Of a stretch of 21,471 bases of DNA, positions 21,315-21,471 are shown piece after piece (positions within the stretch are counted from its first letter, which is position 1; each line of letters begins with the position of its first letter). Both the position numbers and the translations under genes were made by a program. Under the pieces are notes generated by a model. That model saw only the letters and a list, made by a program, of their open reading frames with translations. It had not been told where the DNA came from and searched no databases. The stretch comes from Paramuribaculum sp. (GTDB taxonomy: Bacteria; Bacteroidota; Bacteroidia; Bacteroidales; Muribaculaceae), in NCBI GenBank assembly GCA_009775605.1, contig VSPV01000033.1, positions 1 to 21,471 on the forward strand. The letters are read 5' to 3'.

Positions 21315-21471
21315 CCTCCGGTTTTCCGCTTCAAAGGGAAAACGGCCCCAAAAACAGGTAAACTCACAGCGTTAACAGTTGGTAACAAATAAGTGAAATT
21401 ACAGAGGAAAAAAGTTAACGAAACTTAAGGGGGGGGGTAAAGTTAATATTTGTATAATCATTTGTGAAATA

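Noticed and set aside
1..21471. CRISPR array
   Set aside because: No regularly spaced repeats and no cas-like genes were seen.

Overview
The window looks like a member of the Bacteroidales. Promoters of the Bacteroidetes type (TTG or TTTG, about 20 bp, TAnnTTTG) recur, the integrase lacks the first catalytic Arg as IntDOT-type enzymes do, and the accessory genes belong to small families common on Bacteroidales mobile elements. The genus cannot be told from this sequence; a fairly GC-rich Muribaculaceae- or Bacteroides-like genome would fit.

Layout. (1) 1-12606 is most likely the right part of an integrated element next to tRNA-Lys; its left end is outside the window. 1-1115 holds a structured RNA-like leader and two small genes. 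1212-5315 holds mainly leftward cargo: an unknown gene, an outer-membrane barrel between two repeat elements, a two-gene lipoprotein operon, a Crp/Fnr-type regulator and a 49-codon gene not previously called. 5534-7783 is a second copy of the RNA-like leader followed by six small rightward genes. 7787-10290 is a leftward, tightly overlapping set: two small HTH proteins, an unknown, a DnaC-like loader, a replication-initiator-like protein and a small HTH-like protein. 10498-10953 is a divergent repressor and 10991-12115 a tyrosine recombinase. 12116-12606 carries repeated integrase-type binding sites. (2) 12607-12679 is tRNA-Lys(TTT) with its own promoter and terminator. (3) 12855-21314 is chromosomal-looking late cobalamin (B12) synthesis: cobU-cobT-cobS-cobC rightward and cbiA-pduO-cbiP-cobD-cbiB leftward, converging with overlapping 3' ends.

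The cobalamin genes cover corrin a,c-amidation, adenosylation, the remaining amidations, the aminopropanol arm and nucleotide loop assembly; the corrin-ring genes are not here. No cobalamin riboswitch is visible before either operon.

The most interesting signal is a roughly 245-nt element present twice (2-242 and 5534-5779). Both copies fold into the same long rod although the sequence of most helices differs, with paired changes in at least four helices, and each copy precedes a different set of small accessory genes. The second is a pair of promoters with identical geometry (TAACTTTG, 20 bp, CTGTGAC-N4-GTC-type palindrome) next to the gene for a Crp-family regulator, suggesting a small local regulon inside the island.
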